Made by a program: the position numbers and the translations under genes
The notes under the pieces: model-generated
Told to the model about the DNA's origin: nothing
Database searches by the model: none
Seen by the model: only the letters and a program-made list of their open reading frames with translations
IMG/VR virus record: IMGVR_UViG_3300049793_000123
Span: 1-64,000 of that record
From: a virus
DNA length: 64,000 bases
Direction: 5' to 3' (one strand)
In this document: positions 19,992 through 28,126 of the stretch, one piece after another
How the letters are laid out: every line of letters starts with the position of its first letter
Position numbering within the stretch: position 1 is the stretch's first letter

Positions 19992-20274
19992 TTTTCGGCG
20001 GGGTTGATGGTTCAGGCTTGTTTTGTTCGGGTGACGAAATTTGGTCGAACAGGGCAATCACTAACGCGCCAAGTCCACACCAAACCGCGACGGAGGTTGT
20101 GACGGCAACTGCATTGGAAAATCCAATGCTGTAGCCTTTGGCTTTGACGGCTTCGTAAACAATGTCGTGGAGAATTTCCATCACCATTATGAATATCCCG
20201 CACCCAAGCGCGACCACCACGGCAACCCGACAAGCTATACCAAGGCTGTTGATGATGATTTTCAGTATTTTCAT
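19978..20274 (-). CDS. Small membrane protein, two segments
   Basis: A 98-residue protein starting MKILKIIINSLG. Hydrophobic segments at about 9-34 (GIACRVAVVVALGCGIFIMVME) and 55-78 (VAVTTSVAVWCGLGALVIALF), with a Pro-rich cytoplasmic tail. One of three adjacent tiny membrane proteins (19978-20628). Function unknown; a superinfection-exclusion or envelope role is possible but unproven. Confidence 0.55.
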   Translation of the reverse strand: MKILKIIINSLGIACRVAVVVALGCGIFIMVMEILHDIVYEAVKAKGYSIGFSNAVAVTTSVAVWCGLGALVIALFDQISSPEQNKPEPSTPPKNDPN

Positions 20275-20275
20275 T

Positions 20276-20452
20276 TCAATCTTTCCGCGTGTCAATTTCA
20301 CCGGCGATGAAGGTGCAGGTGGCGGCTCCCATTATTCCACCAATGATGGCCAGGACTCCCCAGCCAGACATCTGGCGCATTCCCCAGCCGCACAGCACGC
20401 AGAAAAGGCAGCAGGAGAAACCGAGGAGGAAGATGGCGGGGCCTTTGGTCAT
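20276..20452 (-). CDS. Small membrane protein
   Basis: A 58-residue protein starting MTKGPAIFLLGFSCCLFCVL. Two membrane segments (about 5-22 and 30-50, GWGVLAIIGGIMGAATCTFIA). It starts in ATGA overlap with the neighbouring membrane-protein gene. Confidence 0.5.
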   Translation of the reverse strand: MTKGPAIFLLGFSCCLFCVLCGWGMRQMSGWGVLAIIGGIMGAATCTFIAGEIDTRKD

Positions 20453-20628
20453 GACTTGTTTCTTTCGTCGTAGCAGACTTTGAAGTTGGCGATGGCCACC
20501 ATGAGGCACGATGTGAACATGACGGCGTAGAACAGATTTCCGGTGGCTGCGTATTTGGAAACGTAAAACGGGATCAAGCAGAGCATGCACAAGCCTTGAA
20601 CCAGATAACTGAATCGTTGGAAGCTCAT
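20449..20628 (-). CDS. Small membrane protein
   Basis: A 59-residue protein (MSFQRFSYLVQGLCMLCLIP...) with two hydrophobic segments (about 9-24 and 32-50) and a basic end. The start ATG shares one base with the previous stop (TAATG). The function is unknown. Confidence 0.5.
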   Translation of the reverse strand: MSFQRFSYLVQGLCMLCLIPFYVSKYAATGNLFYAVMFTSCLMVAIANFKVCYDERNKS

Positions 20629-20873
20629 TATCTTTTTGGCGTCCAAATCTCGTCCCACAGCCCGAGGTCTTTGGGGAAATGTTGGCGGATGTGATCGGCG
20701 GCGGACAGGCGTTGGACCATACCCTTGGTCACGCGCAGATGCTTGGCTTCCTCGCCATACTCGTCTCGCAGGCCGTAGTCGCCCATGTAGCCACGAATCA
20801 GGCCGCTCTTTTCGCGCATCCACTTGACCACGGACAGGTCGTAACCGTTGGGCGGGGAGGTGGTGGCGCTCAT
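20628..20873 (-). CDS. Small helical protein
   Basis: An 81-residue protein, MSATTSPPNGYDLSVVKWMREK..., with a disordered N-terminus and helices (EEAKHLRVTKGMVQRLSAADHIRQ). No family recognised. It is separated by one base from the Cys-rich gene upstream. Confidence 0.55.
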   Translation of the reverse strand: MSATTSPPNGYDLSVVKWMREKSGLIRGYMGDYGLRDEYGEEAKHLRVTKGMVQRLSAADHIRQHFPKDLGLWDEIWTPKR

Positions 20874-20874
20874 A

Positions 20875-21291
20875 TCATTCCATCCATGCTAGACAGTCTT
20901 TGGTTTCGCAACGCCCGTGAACATGACCATTATAGGCGGCGTGACTCATGTGAAGCTTGCCTTGGCAGATAGGGCACGTTTCGATGCCTCGCCAGTTCCG
21001 GCCTTTGTTCGCGCGCTTGATCTGACCAATCAGAGGGGTGACTTTGGCAAAACGCTCCATTGATTCAACGATTCGCTTCCGGTCAACATCCAACTCCTCC
21101 TTGGTTGGTAATTCCATTTTTAGACAGGCAGCTTTGCGTGAGGCTACCGTTTGATGCTTGGAGGTGTCTCCAAACAATAGGCATGGCAGCGTGTCCTTGC
21201 CTTGCTCCTTGGTGAACTCGTCATATCGACACCCCGCCTTGCAGGACTCGTTTTGGACGCCGTTAAAATGCTTGCAGGTCGTGTCTTTCAT
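20875..21291 (-). CDS. Conserved zinc-binding phage protein
   Basis: A 138-residue protein starting MKDTTCKHFNGVQNESCKAGC. The N-terminal part is Cys-rich (CKHF, CKAGC, CLLF); the C-terminal part has CPICQGKLHMSHAAYNGHVHGRCETKDC, a zinc ribbon seen in many phage proteins of unknown role. It starts in ATGA overlap with the replication-protein-like gene. Confidence 0.65.
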   Translation of the reverse strand: MKDTTCKHFNGVQNESCKAGCRYDEFTKEQGKDTLPCLLFGDTSKHQTVASRKAACLKMELPTKEELDVDRKRIVESMERFAKVTPLIGQIKRANKGRNWRGIETCPICQGKLHMSHAAYNGHVHGRCETKDCLAWME

Positions 21292-21761
21292 ATCGGTGTG
21301 CTCGCAATCTTGGCCTTCAGGTCGTCGATGGACTGGCGCATGGCCTTCCACTTCACGCGCACCTCGTCAGGCATGGGGAGGCAGTCCCATTGCTGCGTGA
21401 GGCGGTCGTATTCGCTTTGCTTGGTTTCGAGGAGTTTACGCATCTCCCAAACTGGGGTCACCCGTGGCGCAACCGGCTTATTGCTGGCGACGGGCAAGTC
21501 CCGGTCGTCGTAGTAACGGTGGAAGTTACTCGGCCGAAACAGCGTCGTCGGGTTCAGGAACGTGGCCATGTGATCGTCACACTTCCATAGGGCGCACTGG
21601 CGGTCGATCATCTCCTTGATCCCGTCAACGTCGTTGTCAACCTCCTCCAGCCGGTGGCGAATGGGAGTGAGGTATGTGGGTATCAGCCGGAACTTGCGCC
21701 CAGCCTTGGCATTCAGGTGCTCGACGATCTCCTGAGCCGCGTAGGAAGAAATTATGCTCAT
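21288..21761 (-). CDS. Phage replication protein C-terminal-domain-like
   Basis: A 157-residue protein starting MSIISSYAAQEIVEHLNAKAG. It matches the layout of the conserved phage C-terminal domain (Phg_2220_C type): I-x-EHLNAKAGRKFR, then GIKEMIDRQCALWKCDD and ATFLNPTTLFRPSNFHRYYDD. In other phages this domain follows a winged-helix replication initiator; here it stands alone with a charged C-terminal extension. Replication context (DnaB, RecT, Dcm) supports it. Confidence 0.65.
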   Translation of the reverse strand: MSIISSYAAQEIVEHLNAKAGRKFRLIPTYLTPIRHRLEEVDNDVDGIKEMIDRQCALWKCDDHMATFLNPTTLFRPSNFHRYYDDRDLPVASNKPVAPRVTPVWEMRKLLETKQSEYDRLTQQWDCLPMPDEVRVKWKAMRQSIDDLKAKIASTPI

Positions 21762-21865
21762 GATCCAAATCCTTGATTGCCGCCAGTTGACGAGGGCCAA
21801 GACTCCGGTGCCGGGCGGCATCGAAAGAAACCCATTTCTGGCGGCAATGAAAGATTCGGATTCAT
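21758..21865 (-). CDS. Possible 35-aa ORF coupled to the replication-type gene
   Basis: From ATG 21865: MNPNLSLPPEMGFFRCRPAP, then a Gly/Ser-rich end. The TGA overlaps the next ATG in an ATGA. Supported only by that coupling; the region also forms an 11-bp inverted repeat, so it may be a leader instead. Confidence 0.3.
   Translation of the reverse strand: MNPNLSLPPEMGFFRCRPAPESWPSSTGGNQGFGS
21776..21848. other. 11-bp perfect inverted repeat with 51-nt spacer
   Basis: ATTGCCGCCAG (21776-21786) and CTGGCGGCAAT (21838-21848) are exact reverse complements. They lie in the 160-nt gap upstream of the minus-strand gene 21288-21761. This could be a leader structure or a protein-binding site. Confidence 0.4.
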
Positions 21866-21921
21866 AGTCTTGCGAGTCGTCAAACTCGTTGTTTGGAGTG
21901 AAAGGTTGCGGAGGTGGAAAG

Positions 21922-22149
21922 TCAAGTCAGGAAGGGGAGGCCGTGCTCGTGTCTGCTCTTTTGGTCATCGGGACATCCGCCGCCGTGGTCAAATCGGATT
22001 TGCCGCGCGTCAAACTCGCTTATCTGGGAGTGCGGCAGCCACTTGTCGCCCACCAGGATGTAGCGGATGCAGTCGCCGTTGTCCGTCTTCTTCTGGCTCG
22101 TGCGGACGCGCCATAGGTGGTCTTTGGTAGCGTAAACGAAGTCCGTCAC
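21922..22149 (-). CDS. Small hypothetical protein
   Basis: A 75-residue protein (MTDFVYATKDHLWRVRTSQKK...). The first half resembles a small beta-barrel (LWRVRTSQKKTDNGDCIRYILVGDKWL); the tail is His/Gly-rich. It starts in ATGA overlap with the HTH gene. Confidence 0.55.
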   Translation of the reverse strand: MTDFVYATKDHLWRVRTSQKKTDNGDCIRYILVGDKWLPHSQISEFDARQIRFDHGGGCPDDQKSRHEHGLPFLT

Positions 22150-22622
22150 TTGCCCCGTCCTTTCCGGTAGTTCTTGAGGCTGCGCGGTATGCCGATCCTG
22201 GCCAGCACGTATTTGGCTTGCGCCTCGCTGAGTCGATAAGCGTCACACAAAACCCTGAATGTGTTTCTCGGATTCGTGGCCAGCGGATATTTCTTGGCCA
22301 GAAGTTCGGGGGTCATCCGTGGCGACCGATTGTGCGGCGGTGGCTGCTTCGTCCGGTAATACGCCACTTGAGCGACCGTGAGGCCCGTGGTCGATTCGAT
22401 GTCCTTGTTGTAGTGCGTCCAGTCGATCCGGTCTTTCACGTCCTCGTAGCGCACCATGGTCCGCTTGGTGTTGCGCGGCTTGCAATTGAACCCACGGAGC
22501 CGGAGCTTTCGCGCCTTCTGCGGGACGCTGCGCGGCGTGATCCACACCTTGCGCGCGATGTCCTCGAACGGGGCGTCGGCATTCCACATCTCAATGAATG
22601 TTTCGGTATGCGAGAGGATCAT
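22146..22622 (-). CDS. HTH DNA-binding protein
   Basis: A 158-residue protein. Residues 10-45 (FIEMWNADAPFEDIARKVWITPRSVPQKARKLRLRG) fit a simple helix-turn-helix of the GcrA/sigma-4-like type ('DIAxxxxITPxSVxxKARKLxL'). A second helical part (STTGLTVAQVAYYRTK) may be another HTH. It ends in a basic tail. Likely a phage regulator; no target known. Confidence 0.55.
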   Translation of the reverse strand: MILSHTETFIEMWNADAPFEDIARKVWITPRSVPQKARKLRLRGFNCKPRNTKRTMVRYEDVKDRIDWTHYNKDIESTTGLTVAQVAYYRTKQPPPHNRSPRMTPELLAKKYPLATNPRNTFRVLCDAYRLSEAQAKYVLARIGIPRSLKNYRKGRGK

Positions 22623-22628
22623 TTGGAG

Positions 22629-23516
22629 TTAGCTCATTATATCTTTCGGCATGGACATGGGAGCGTACGACTCCCTCCTCAACACCCAGTCCGGCACGCC
22701 CACCTTGACGCACTTCTCGGGATAGCCGGGCCACTGGCCGGTTGCCACGCACTGGGCGTAACGACGCAGCAGCCGTTGATACTGGCGACGGCCGTAGGCG
22801 ATGCTAGCCTCGTCCAACTCGTAGATCATCACCACGTAAGGCGGATGCTTCTCGACGACTATGAACACGAATCCCTGCTTTGGATTCTCCGGCTCCAGCG
22901 CATTGGCGATGTCGAGGTAGTAGGCCCCCTGGCAGGCGTAGCCGTAGTCGAAGATCGCTTTGCTGAAGGCATCCTCGCTCGCGTCCTCGGTAGTTTTGAT
23001 GTCAGCGAGGTAGCCGTCGGCGAGGATGTCGATGAGGCATTTGCGGCGAATTTGAACCGGGGTATCGCATTCGCCGTCGTTCAAATGCAGATCGTGATCC
23101 TCGAAACACGCCACCTCATGCCTTCCTGAGTCTCTACACACTCTTTGAGCAATCGGATGCCTCAATATGGATTGTGCCATGCCGCAGATATCACTCGATT
23201 CCTCGTAAGTCAGAGTCTCGCGATCCGGTCCAATTTCAGCCAGCCACGCTTTTCCCTCTTTGGTTCTCCCATCGAATCCTTTGGGCTTTTCCACCCACGT
23301 CTGCCGAATATCAGGTTGAAGGACCATCTGGTGCAGTATCGTTCCGAGAATCATCGCCCGGGTCGGCTCCTGTGGCTGCGACATCGCTGAGACGAAGTGG
23401 GCCGGTGTGGGCTCCATCTTCTTCAGCGCGCTCTGGGAGATGCCCGGCGCGGCGCGGTACACCTTCTCGGGCATTCCGACGTGGATGCCTTGTGGGATTG
23501 GGTTACTTTGGTCCAT
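22629..23516 (-). CDS. recE: RecE-like exonuclease (PD-(D/E)xK, exonuclease VIII type)
   Basis: A 295-residue protein starting MDQSNPIPQGIHVG. Family landmarks: ISQSALKKMEPTPAHFVSAM, then MILGTILHQMVLQP (H of motif I), then IDILADGYLADIKTTEDAS (D-x-x-K) and YGYACQGAYYLDIAN. It degrades one strand from DNA ends to make 3' tails for annealing. RecT is encoded just upstream in the same operon (23772-25052), the usual pairing. It overlaps the small gene 23503-23766 by 14 nt. Confidence 0.8.
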   Translation of the reverse strand: MDQSNPIPQGIHVGMPEKVYRAAPGISQSALKKMEPTPAHFVSAMSQPQEPTRAMILGTILHQMVLQPDIRQTWVEKPKGFDGRTKEGKAWLAEIGPDRETLTYEESSDICGMAQSILRHPIAQRVCRDSGRHEVACFEDHDLHLNDGECDTPVQIRRKCLIDILADGYLADIKTTEDASEDAFSKAIFDYGYACQGAYYLDIANALEPENPKQGFVFIVVEKHPPYVVMIYELDEASIAYGRRQYQRLLRRYAQCVATGQWPGYPEKCVKVGVPDWVLRRESYAPMSMPKDIMS

Positions 23517-23766
23517 ACGCGGCCCCTCCAAAAGCCTTGTCGTAGTCGCGCTCATTCATCCACTGAACCGGCTCCGCAATCTGGCTCATGTCCCGACCCC
23601 ACTGGATGAACCAGCCTTGAAACGCGGGCTGTTCTTCGCCACTAAGGTCGCTGGCCCAGTGAGCGCGATGGATCGTGCCGTCTTTCATTTTCACAATGAC
23701 CCACTTAGCAGTCTTTGTGGCGGATGAAATTGGCTGCCATTCGGCAGTCGTTGGCTTGGGGTCCAT
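23503..23766 (-). CDS. DUF551-like small protein
   Basis: An 87-residue protein. It has the DUF551 layout: WQPISSATKTAKWVIVKMKDG, then AHWASD, then FQGWFIQWG and EPVQWM. This family is common in phage early regions and has no defined function. Confidence 0.55.
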   Translation of the reverse strand: MDPKPTTAEWQPISSATKTAKWVIVKMKDGTIHRAHWASDLSGEEQPAFQGWFIQWGRDMSQIAEPVQWMNERDYDKAFGGAAYGPK

Positions 23767-23771
23767 AAAGA

Positions 23772-25052
23772 TCAGGCTCCGTGAGTGGCCGAGACCGCCT
23801 CACACATCTCATCCCACCCGATGAGCATCTTGTTCATCACGGTGGTGTCGCTGAGTCGCGACGCCTGTTCCAAGTTGGCGCAGGACGACGGCAGCAACGG
23901 CGCACCGTTCAATCCGCCCTTGGTGCGGAAATACTCCATGCACTCGTCCTCGGCGATGCCGTCATCGACCAGCAGGCGCTTGATGCGCTCCAACTGGCTC
24001 ATCTTCTGCTGCTGGCGAGGAGGAGCCGAGGCTGTAGATGGCGCGGTGGCAGGTGCGCTAACCGGCCCGCTGGGCTGGGCTATCGGCGGAGTTGATGGAG
24101 GTGCCACGTTTTCACGTACAGCCTCGGCCTGAGTTTGCGGGCCGAGATCGGGGTTGGAGTCGTCATACATGGCGTCCGTGACTTGCTTGTCAGGATCAGC
24201 CGTCGATGGCGCGGGAATCGTTTGGGGTGTAGGAGTGACTTCGGCCTGCACCTGCTTCGCCGGACCACGGCCGCGACGGGCCACAGGCGCGGCAGCAGGC
24301 AGGGCGGCGGGGGCGGGCGAGTTGAGCATCGCGGCGACTCCGGTGTCGGCGACAGGCGGCGCGTCCACGTCGATGAAGTTCTTATCGTCGGCCTCCAGTG
24401 CGAAGTTGAACTCGGGAGAAATGTCCCACCGCTTCGAGTGGCGCTTGATGACGGTCTTCTTGGCCATCTCGTCGAAGTCAGTCTGCCAAGGGCCTGAGCG
24501 GGCCTTGCTGCGCTTCTGGACCGCTTGCACCTGTTCCGGGGTCATGTACTCCACGTCGGGGATGTTGGAGTCGCGACGGCGGCACCACGAGTAATAGCAA
24601 ACCACTTCGCCGCGATCCTTGGCCGGATCGAAAACATGCTTGAAGTGAGGGCCGTTCTCGCCCACCCAACACTCCAAGGTGTCGTTCGAGTAAACGATGC
24701 CTGGAAACGCCGACTCCAAGTATTTATCCAGCGCGAGCTTGTAAATCCCCTTCCAGTCAAACTGGAACTCGCAGGTGCGACCGTAGGGGATCAGGTGGCA
24801 ATTCCTGCCGTCGAGTTCGAGGCCGCACGAGAAGGCTTTCTTGATGCAGGACAGCACGGATACCGGGTCGCAGTTCAGCAAGTCCTGAGACTGCTTGCAG
24901 TTGAGGATGTACAGCATCGCCGTGCTGACGAGCCGCGCAACGTCGGTGCCTTTGGGAAGCACCTTGGCGAACTCGTCGAGCACCATTGGCTGGCGAAGTT
25001 TCTGGATGATGGCGGGGACCTGTGGTTGGGTGGTTTGGACGGATTGGTTCAT
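23772..25052 (-). CDS. recT: RecT-like single-strand annealing protein
   Basis: A 426-residue protein. The N-terminal 240 residues match RecT: LISTAMLYILN-like start, DPVSVLSCIKKAFSCGLELDGRNCHLIPYG, CEFQFDWKGIYKLALD, then MTPEQVQAVQKRSKARSGPW and FDEMAKKTVIKRHSKRW. It binds ssDNA and anneals complementary strands during recombination. A long Pro/Ala-rich linker (about 255-365) is followed by a conserved-looking tail (QQQKMSQLERIKRLLVDDGIAED), perhaps a protein-interaction module. It lies upstream of recE. Confidence 0.85.
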   Translation of the reverse strand: MNQSVQTTQPQVPAIIQKLRQPMVLDEFAKVLPKGTDVARLVSTAMLYILNCKQSQDLLNCDPVSVLSCIKKAFSCGLELDGRNCHLIPYGRTCEFQFDWKGIYKLALDKYLESAFPGIVYSNDTLECWVGENGPHFKHVFDPAKDRGEVVCYYSWCRRRDSNIPDVEYMTPEQVQAVQKRSKARSGPWQTDFDEMAKKTVIKRHSKRWDISPEFNFALEADDKNFIDVDAPPVADTGVAAMLNSPAPAALPAAAPVARRGRGPAKQVQAEVTPTPQTIPAPSTADPDKQVTDAMYDDSNPDLGPQTQAEAVRENVAPPSTPPIAQPSGPVSAPATAPSTASAPPRQQQKMSQLERIKRLLVDDGIAEDECMEYFRTKGGLNGAPLLPSSCANLEQASRLSDTTVMNKMLIGWDEMCEAVSATHGA

Positions 25053-25064
25053 GCTGTGGATGAA

Positions 25065-25856
25065 TTAAAGACCGAGTTTGATGGTGGTGAGAATAGGTGA
25101 ATCGTTGTTGGGCCGATAGCTATCGGTGGTGATGATCGACTGGAAGTGTTTCTCCAAGACCGAGAAGCCTTTGGAGAAAAGCCCATGGGAAACTATGAGT
25201 GTAAGGTGCGCGGGCTTGATCTGTTCAGCAATCGCAATGAAGGTCGCGCCGCCGTCGCACAGGTCGTCAATGATGACGCAGTTGCGAAACTCGCACTTTC
25301 CAGGCTCCAGCACTTTCAGGGTGATATTGCCGTTCGACAGGTCACGGACCTTCTGGCAATAGACCACATCGGTGATGTTTGGATTCCACTCCAGATACTT
25401 GTCAGCCTTCTTCACCGCGCCAGCGTCAGGCACGATCAACACGGCGTTTGGCTTGTCGTAGGATTTCACCAACCGGCTGTTGTTGTGGTTCTTCGCGTTG
25501 CGAATCAGGAGCGCGGCCACATCGCTGTGGGCATCGAACAGATTGACCCGCTCAAAACCGCAGGAGTTCACGGCGTTCGCCACGACCTCCAAATCCACGG
25601 AGTCACCCAACTGCATGAGGCGGTCGAACCGAGCGCCCATTAAGTAAGGGATAACCAACTCCTTTTTCTTGGCCCAAGCGTGATCCAACGCGTTGGCGAT
25701 TTCCAGCAACTGGACCAATTCCTGGCTGGACCGAATTGGGCACACAACGCACACCTCATCACCGGCAGCGATGTCCTGCAACTGAACGTGCGGATGATTA
25801 TCCGGGAACAGCGTCAGCTTGATCCGCTCCAGCGTGTAAAGGCTGATGTTTTTCAT
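25065..25856 (-). CDS. Prs-like (phosphoribosyl/ADPR pyrophosphokinase) protein
   Basis: A 263-residue protein of the ribose-phosphate pyrophosphokinase fold. It shows the PRPP-type loop VIIDDLCDGGATF (residues 194-206), the N-terminal YLMGARFDRLMQ region (like YxxxARQDR) and NLFDAHSDVA. Standard Prs is about 310 residues, so this is a short phage type. In NARP1 the enzyme of this fold (Adps) pyrophosphorylates ADP-ribose instead of ribose-5-phosphate. It overlaps the Nampt-like gene by 4 nt, so the two are co-translated. Confidence 0.8.
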   Translation of the reverse strand: MKNISLYTLERIKLTLFPDNHPHVQLQDIAAGDEVCVVCPIRSSQELVQLLEIANALDHAWAKKKELVIPYLMGARFDRLMQLGDSVDLEVVANAVNSCGFERVNLFDAHSDVAALLIRNAKNHNNSRLVKSYDKPNAVLIVPDAGAVKKADKYLEWNPNITDVVYCQKVRDLSNGNITLKVLEPGKCEFRNCVIIDDLCDGGATFIAIAEQIKPAHLTLIVSHGLFSKGFSVLEKHFQSIITTDSYRPNNDSPILTTIKLGL

Positions 25857-27307
25857 GCGATCAAACGCGCCCGGATTTCAGCCAAGGTGGTCTCGCGGGT
25901 GATCTTGCCATCCAAGAACACGGTTTGGAGTTCGCCTTGAGCCTCGCCAATGAAACTCACCTTATCCTCCAGCCGGTAACGCCCGCCATCCAAGTGGACG
26001 CGCAGCAGGCCGGTGGCGGATTTCTTTGTTCCGTCGTCCGTGACGGGCTCCTTGAAGATGTCGTGCCGCGTCCCGTCGATGACCACACTGGTGGCCTTCA
26101 TGGCGGTTCCAAACGTGTCCCGGGTGTTGTATTGGTAGGTGAAAGAACCGATTCCAAAGACAACCTGCGAGGCGAATCCCTTAGCCTTCAGTTGTTCGCA
26201 GATTTGCGTGGCCCGATCCATCGTGATGCTGTCGCCGTAGATGGCCCCGATGTGCGAATCAAGCAGTTTGTGACCGGTCGCCGTGATGGTTCCACCAAAG
26301 ACGTTCCACAGAAGCTCCACAACGCCTTGGCGAGCCGCCGGATGCGAGGAATCGGGATCGCCGCAGATAATCTTCACCGGGTCACCTGAGTCGGGCCGTA
26401 TGACCACCTTGCCATTGCGCGCCATGATCTCAGCTTTCAACGCCGGAAGGAACTCGGTGCAGACTTTCCACAAGTCCCATGTGTCCGAGACGATGGACAC
26501 AATTCCGGCCGGGTAGATGCGCGTGATGAGTCGTCGAAAGGTTTCAAGCTCGCCATCCTTGTGGCCGCTGCACATCACACTGTGCTCGGTGGCTGGGACA
26601 CTTCCGCCAATCAATTCCTTCTCACAGTTCGCGCCATAATATTGCTCCAACGCGTCGATGGCCGGGATGGAATCGGTGCCGGTAAACGACAACAGGTGGC
26701 CCATTCCGGAAACGAAAGCGCTCTCCAGTGAACTCATTCCGCGAAAGCTGAAGTCGTGTCCCTGCCACTGCACAAACTCCTTGGCCATACCGGTTTCAGC
26801 CGCGTAGCGATCCAGAATCTTGCGGTATTCGTAGGCGATGGTGGCAGACGTGCAGGCTTTCCAGATCGCCGTGGAGAGGATGGTCTCGATGAAGTTGGTG
26901 AGCCAGTAAAACTCCGGCAGCGTGTTGATGATGGTGAGGCACGGCACCCGCATCGGGACTCGCGATCCCTCTGGCAGCGCCTTGATCTTGATCGGCAGGA
27001 AGCCGAGGTCATGTAACGCCTCAAGGTGGGAGTAGCTCGGCAAGTCACCGCCAAGCGAGGTTGTGATCCGGCGCTTGTATTCCGCCATCACCTCGGCCTT
27101 TGGGCGGTGGAAGAAGTTGGCGTTGAAATACTCCAGCAAGTACGCCTTCATGAAATACTGAAGGCCAAAGAACACCATCTCATCAACCCCGGGTATGCGC
27201 GACTTTCGAGGCGTGAGGTTGGAGTAAACAAACTCGGTCTTGTCTGGATACTGAAAAACGTGGGCGACCTTGTAAAAATCGGTGAGTAGGAATGGGTTTA
27301 TTTTCAT
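25853..27307 (-). CDS. Nicotinamide phosphoribosyltransferase-like protein
   Basis: A 484-residue protein, the normal length for Nampt/NadV. Landmarks: FLLTDFYKVAHVFQYP at the N-terminus, FSFRGMSS, SVPATEHSVM, VVIRPDSGDPVK, ITATGHKLLDSHIGAIYGDSI and FGIGSFTYQYNTRDTFGTAMKAT. It condenses nicotinamide with PRPP (or ADPR-PP in NARP1, where the enzyme is called Namat). The operon with a Prs-like partner fits NAD+ reconstitution. The gene is first of the pair and follows a 34-nt gap. Confidence 0.85.
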   Translation of the reverse strand: MKINPFLLTDFYKVAHVFQYPDKTEFVYSNLTPRKSRIPGVDEMVFFGLQYFMKAYLLEYFNANFFHRPKAEVMAEYKRRITTSLGGDLPSYSHLEALHDLGFLPIKIKALPEGSRVPMRVPCLTIINTLPEFYWLTNFIETILSTAIWKACTSATIAYEYRKILDRYAAETGMAKEFVQWQGHDFSFRGMSSLESAFVSGMGHLLSFTGTDSIPAIDALEQYYGANCEKELIGGSVPATEHSVMCSGHKDGELETFRRLITRIYPAGIVSIVSDTWDLWKVCTEFLPALKAEIMARNGKVVIRPDSGDPVKIICGDPDSSHPAARQGVVELLWNVFGGTITATGHKLLDSHIGAIYGDSITMDRATQICEQLKAKGFASQVVFGIGSFTYQYNTRDTFGTAMKATSVVIDGTRHDIFKEPVTDDGTKKSATGLLRVHLDGGRYRLEDKVSFIGEAQGELQTVFLDGKITRETTLAEIRARLIA

Positions 27308-27341
27308 GTGATGGATGAAATTGGAATGAGTCGGATTTTGA

Positions 27342-27548
27342 TTATTCCGGTCCCATCAAAAGGTTGTCGATTGCGAAACGCGCGACCTCGCTGACGGAAT
27401 ACGGATGGTGGATTCTGCGACCATTCTTGCGGGCGTTTCGAGTCATCTCCGCCGCCTTGTCTTTCAGGAGGCCCTTGATGCCGGGTCGAACCCGGATCAG
27501 CACGATGTCTGGAAACTCGCCTTGGGGCTTCTTTTTGGTGCGCTTCAT
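27342..27548 (-). CDS. Small basic DNA-binding-like protein
   Basis: A 68-residue protein. A basic N-terminus (MKRTKKKPQGEF) precedes a beta strand and two helices (DIVLIRVRPGIKGLLKDKAAEM ... YSVSEVARFAIDNLL), the order of a ribbon-helix-helix domain. It may regulate the NAD+ operon immediately downstream. Confidence 0.55.
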   Translation of the reverse strand: MKRTKKKPQGEFPDIVLIRVRPGIKGLLKDKAAEMTRNARKNGRRIHHPYSVSEVARFAIDNLLMGPE

Positions 27549-27610
27549 TTGACTGAATGTGTTGTAATACAGTTGTATTCGCGGATCAATCTTTTTCTTT
27601 CAAAATCTTT

Positions 27611-28126
27611 TCAAGGAGCCAAATCCACCACCTGTCGCGGCTCCGGCGTGGGCTGGTTCACGTTGACCACAACCTGCGGCGTGACTTGCTGGCGGGGTTC
27701 GGCCATGGGGACGAGAGCCGCTGTGGCGTCACTGACCGCCTTGTCCACGCAGGACTTCATCATGGTGCCGATGGCGTGGGTTTCGTTGGCCATCAAATCC
27801 TTTTGCACTGCGCGCAATTGAGCCCTGATCTCAGGGTCTTTGCAGTCGTCCACATCCTTTTCCAAATCACGCTGGAGATCGCTGATTTTGTCGATGTTGC
27901 GCAGGATATACAACCTCGCGATTTTCATGACCCCTTCTTGGTCAAGAAAGGCTCCCATCCTCGCTGCTGCTCGCACCTTCTTGATGCGTAAACCGACCAT
28001 GCCGCAATCACGCGCCGCCTGAGCCGCCTCAGCATCGGTGACCTTGACGTTGGCGCTGTATTTTGAAACCGGGAGATCGCTCTCGACGGGTTCCTCGGAG
28101 ATGGAGACGGAGCCGGTGTCACTCAT
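27611..28126 (-). CDS. Helical protein in the terminase region
   Basis: A 171-residue protein, mostly helical, with a segment RNIDKISDLQRDLEKDVDD and a Pro/Gln-rich C-terminal tail (EPRQQVTPQVVVNVNQPTPEPRQ). Its position in the terminase operon makes a small-terminase or accessory role possible, but there is no clear HTH. It starts in ATGA overlap with the HNH gene. Confidence 0.5.
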   Translation of the reverse strand: MSDTGSVSISEEPVESDLPVSKYSANVKVTDAEAAQAARDCGMVGLRIKKVRAAARMGAFLDQEGVMKIARLYILRNIDKISDLQRDLEKDVDDCKDPEIRAQLRAVQKDLMANETHAIGTMMKSCVDKAVSDATAALVPMAEPRQQVTPQVVVNVNQPTPEPRQVVDLAP

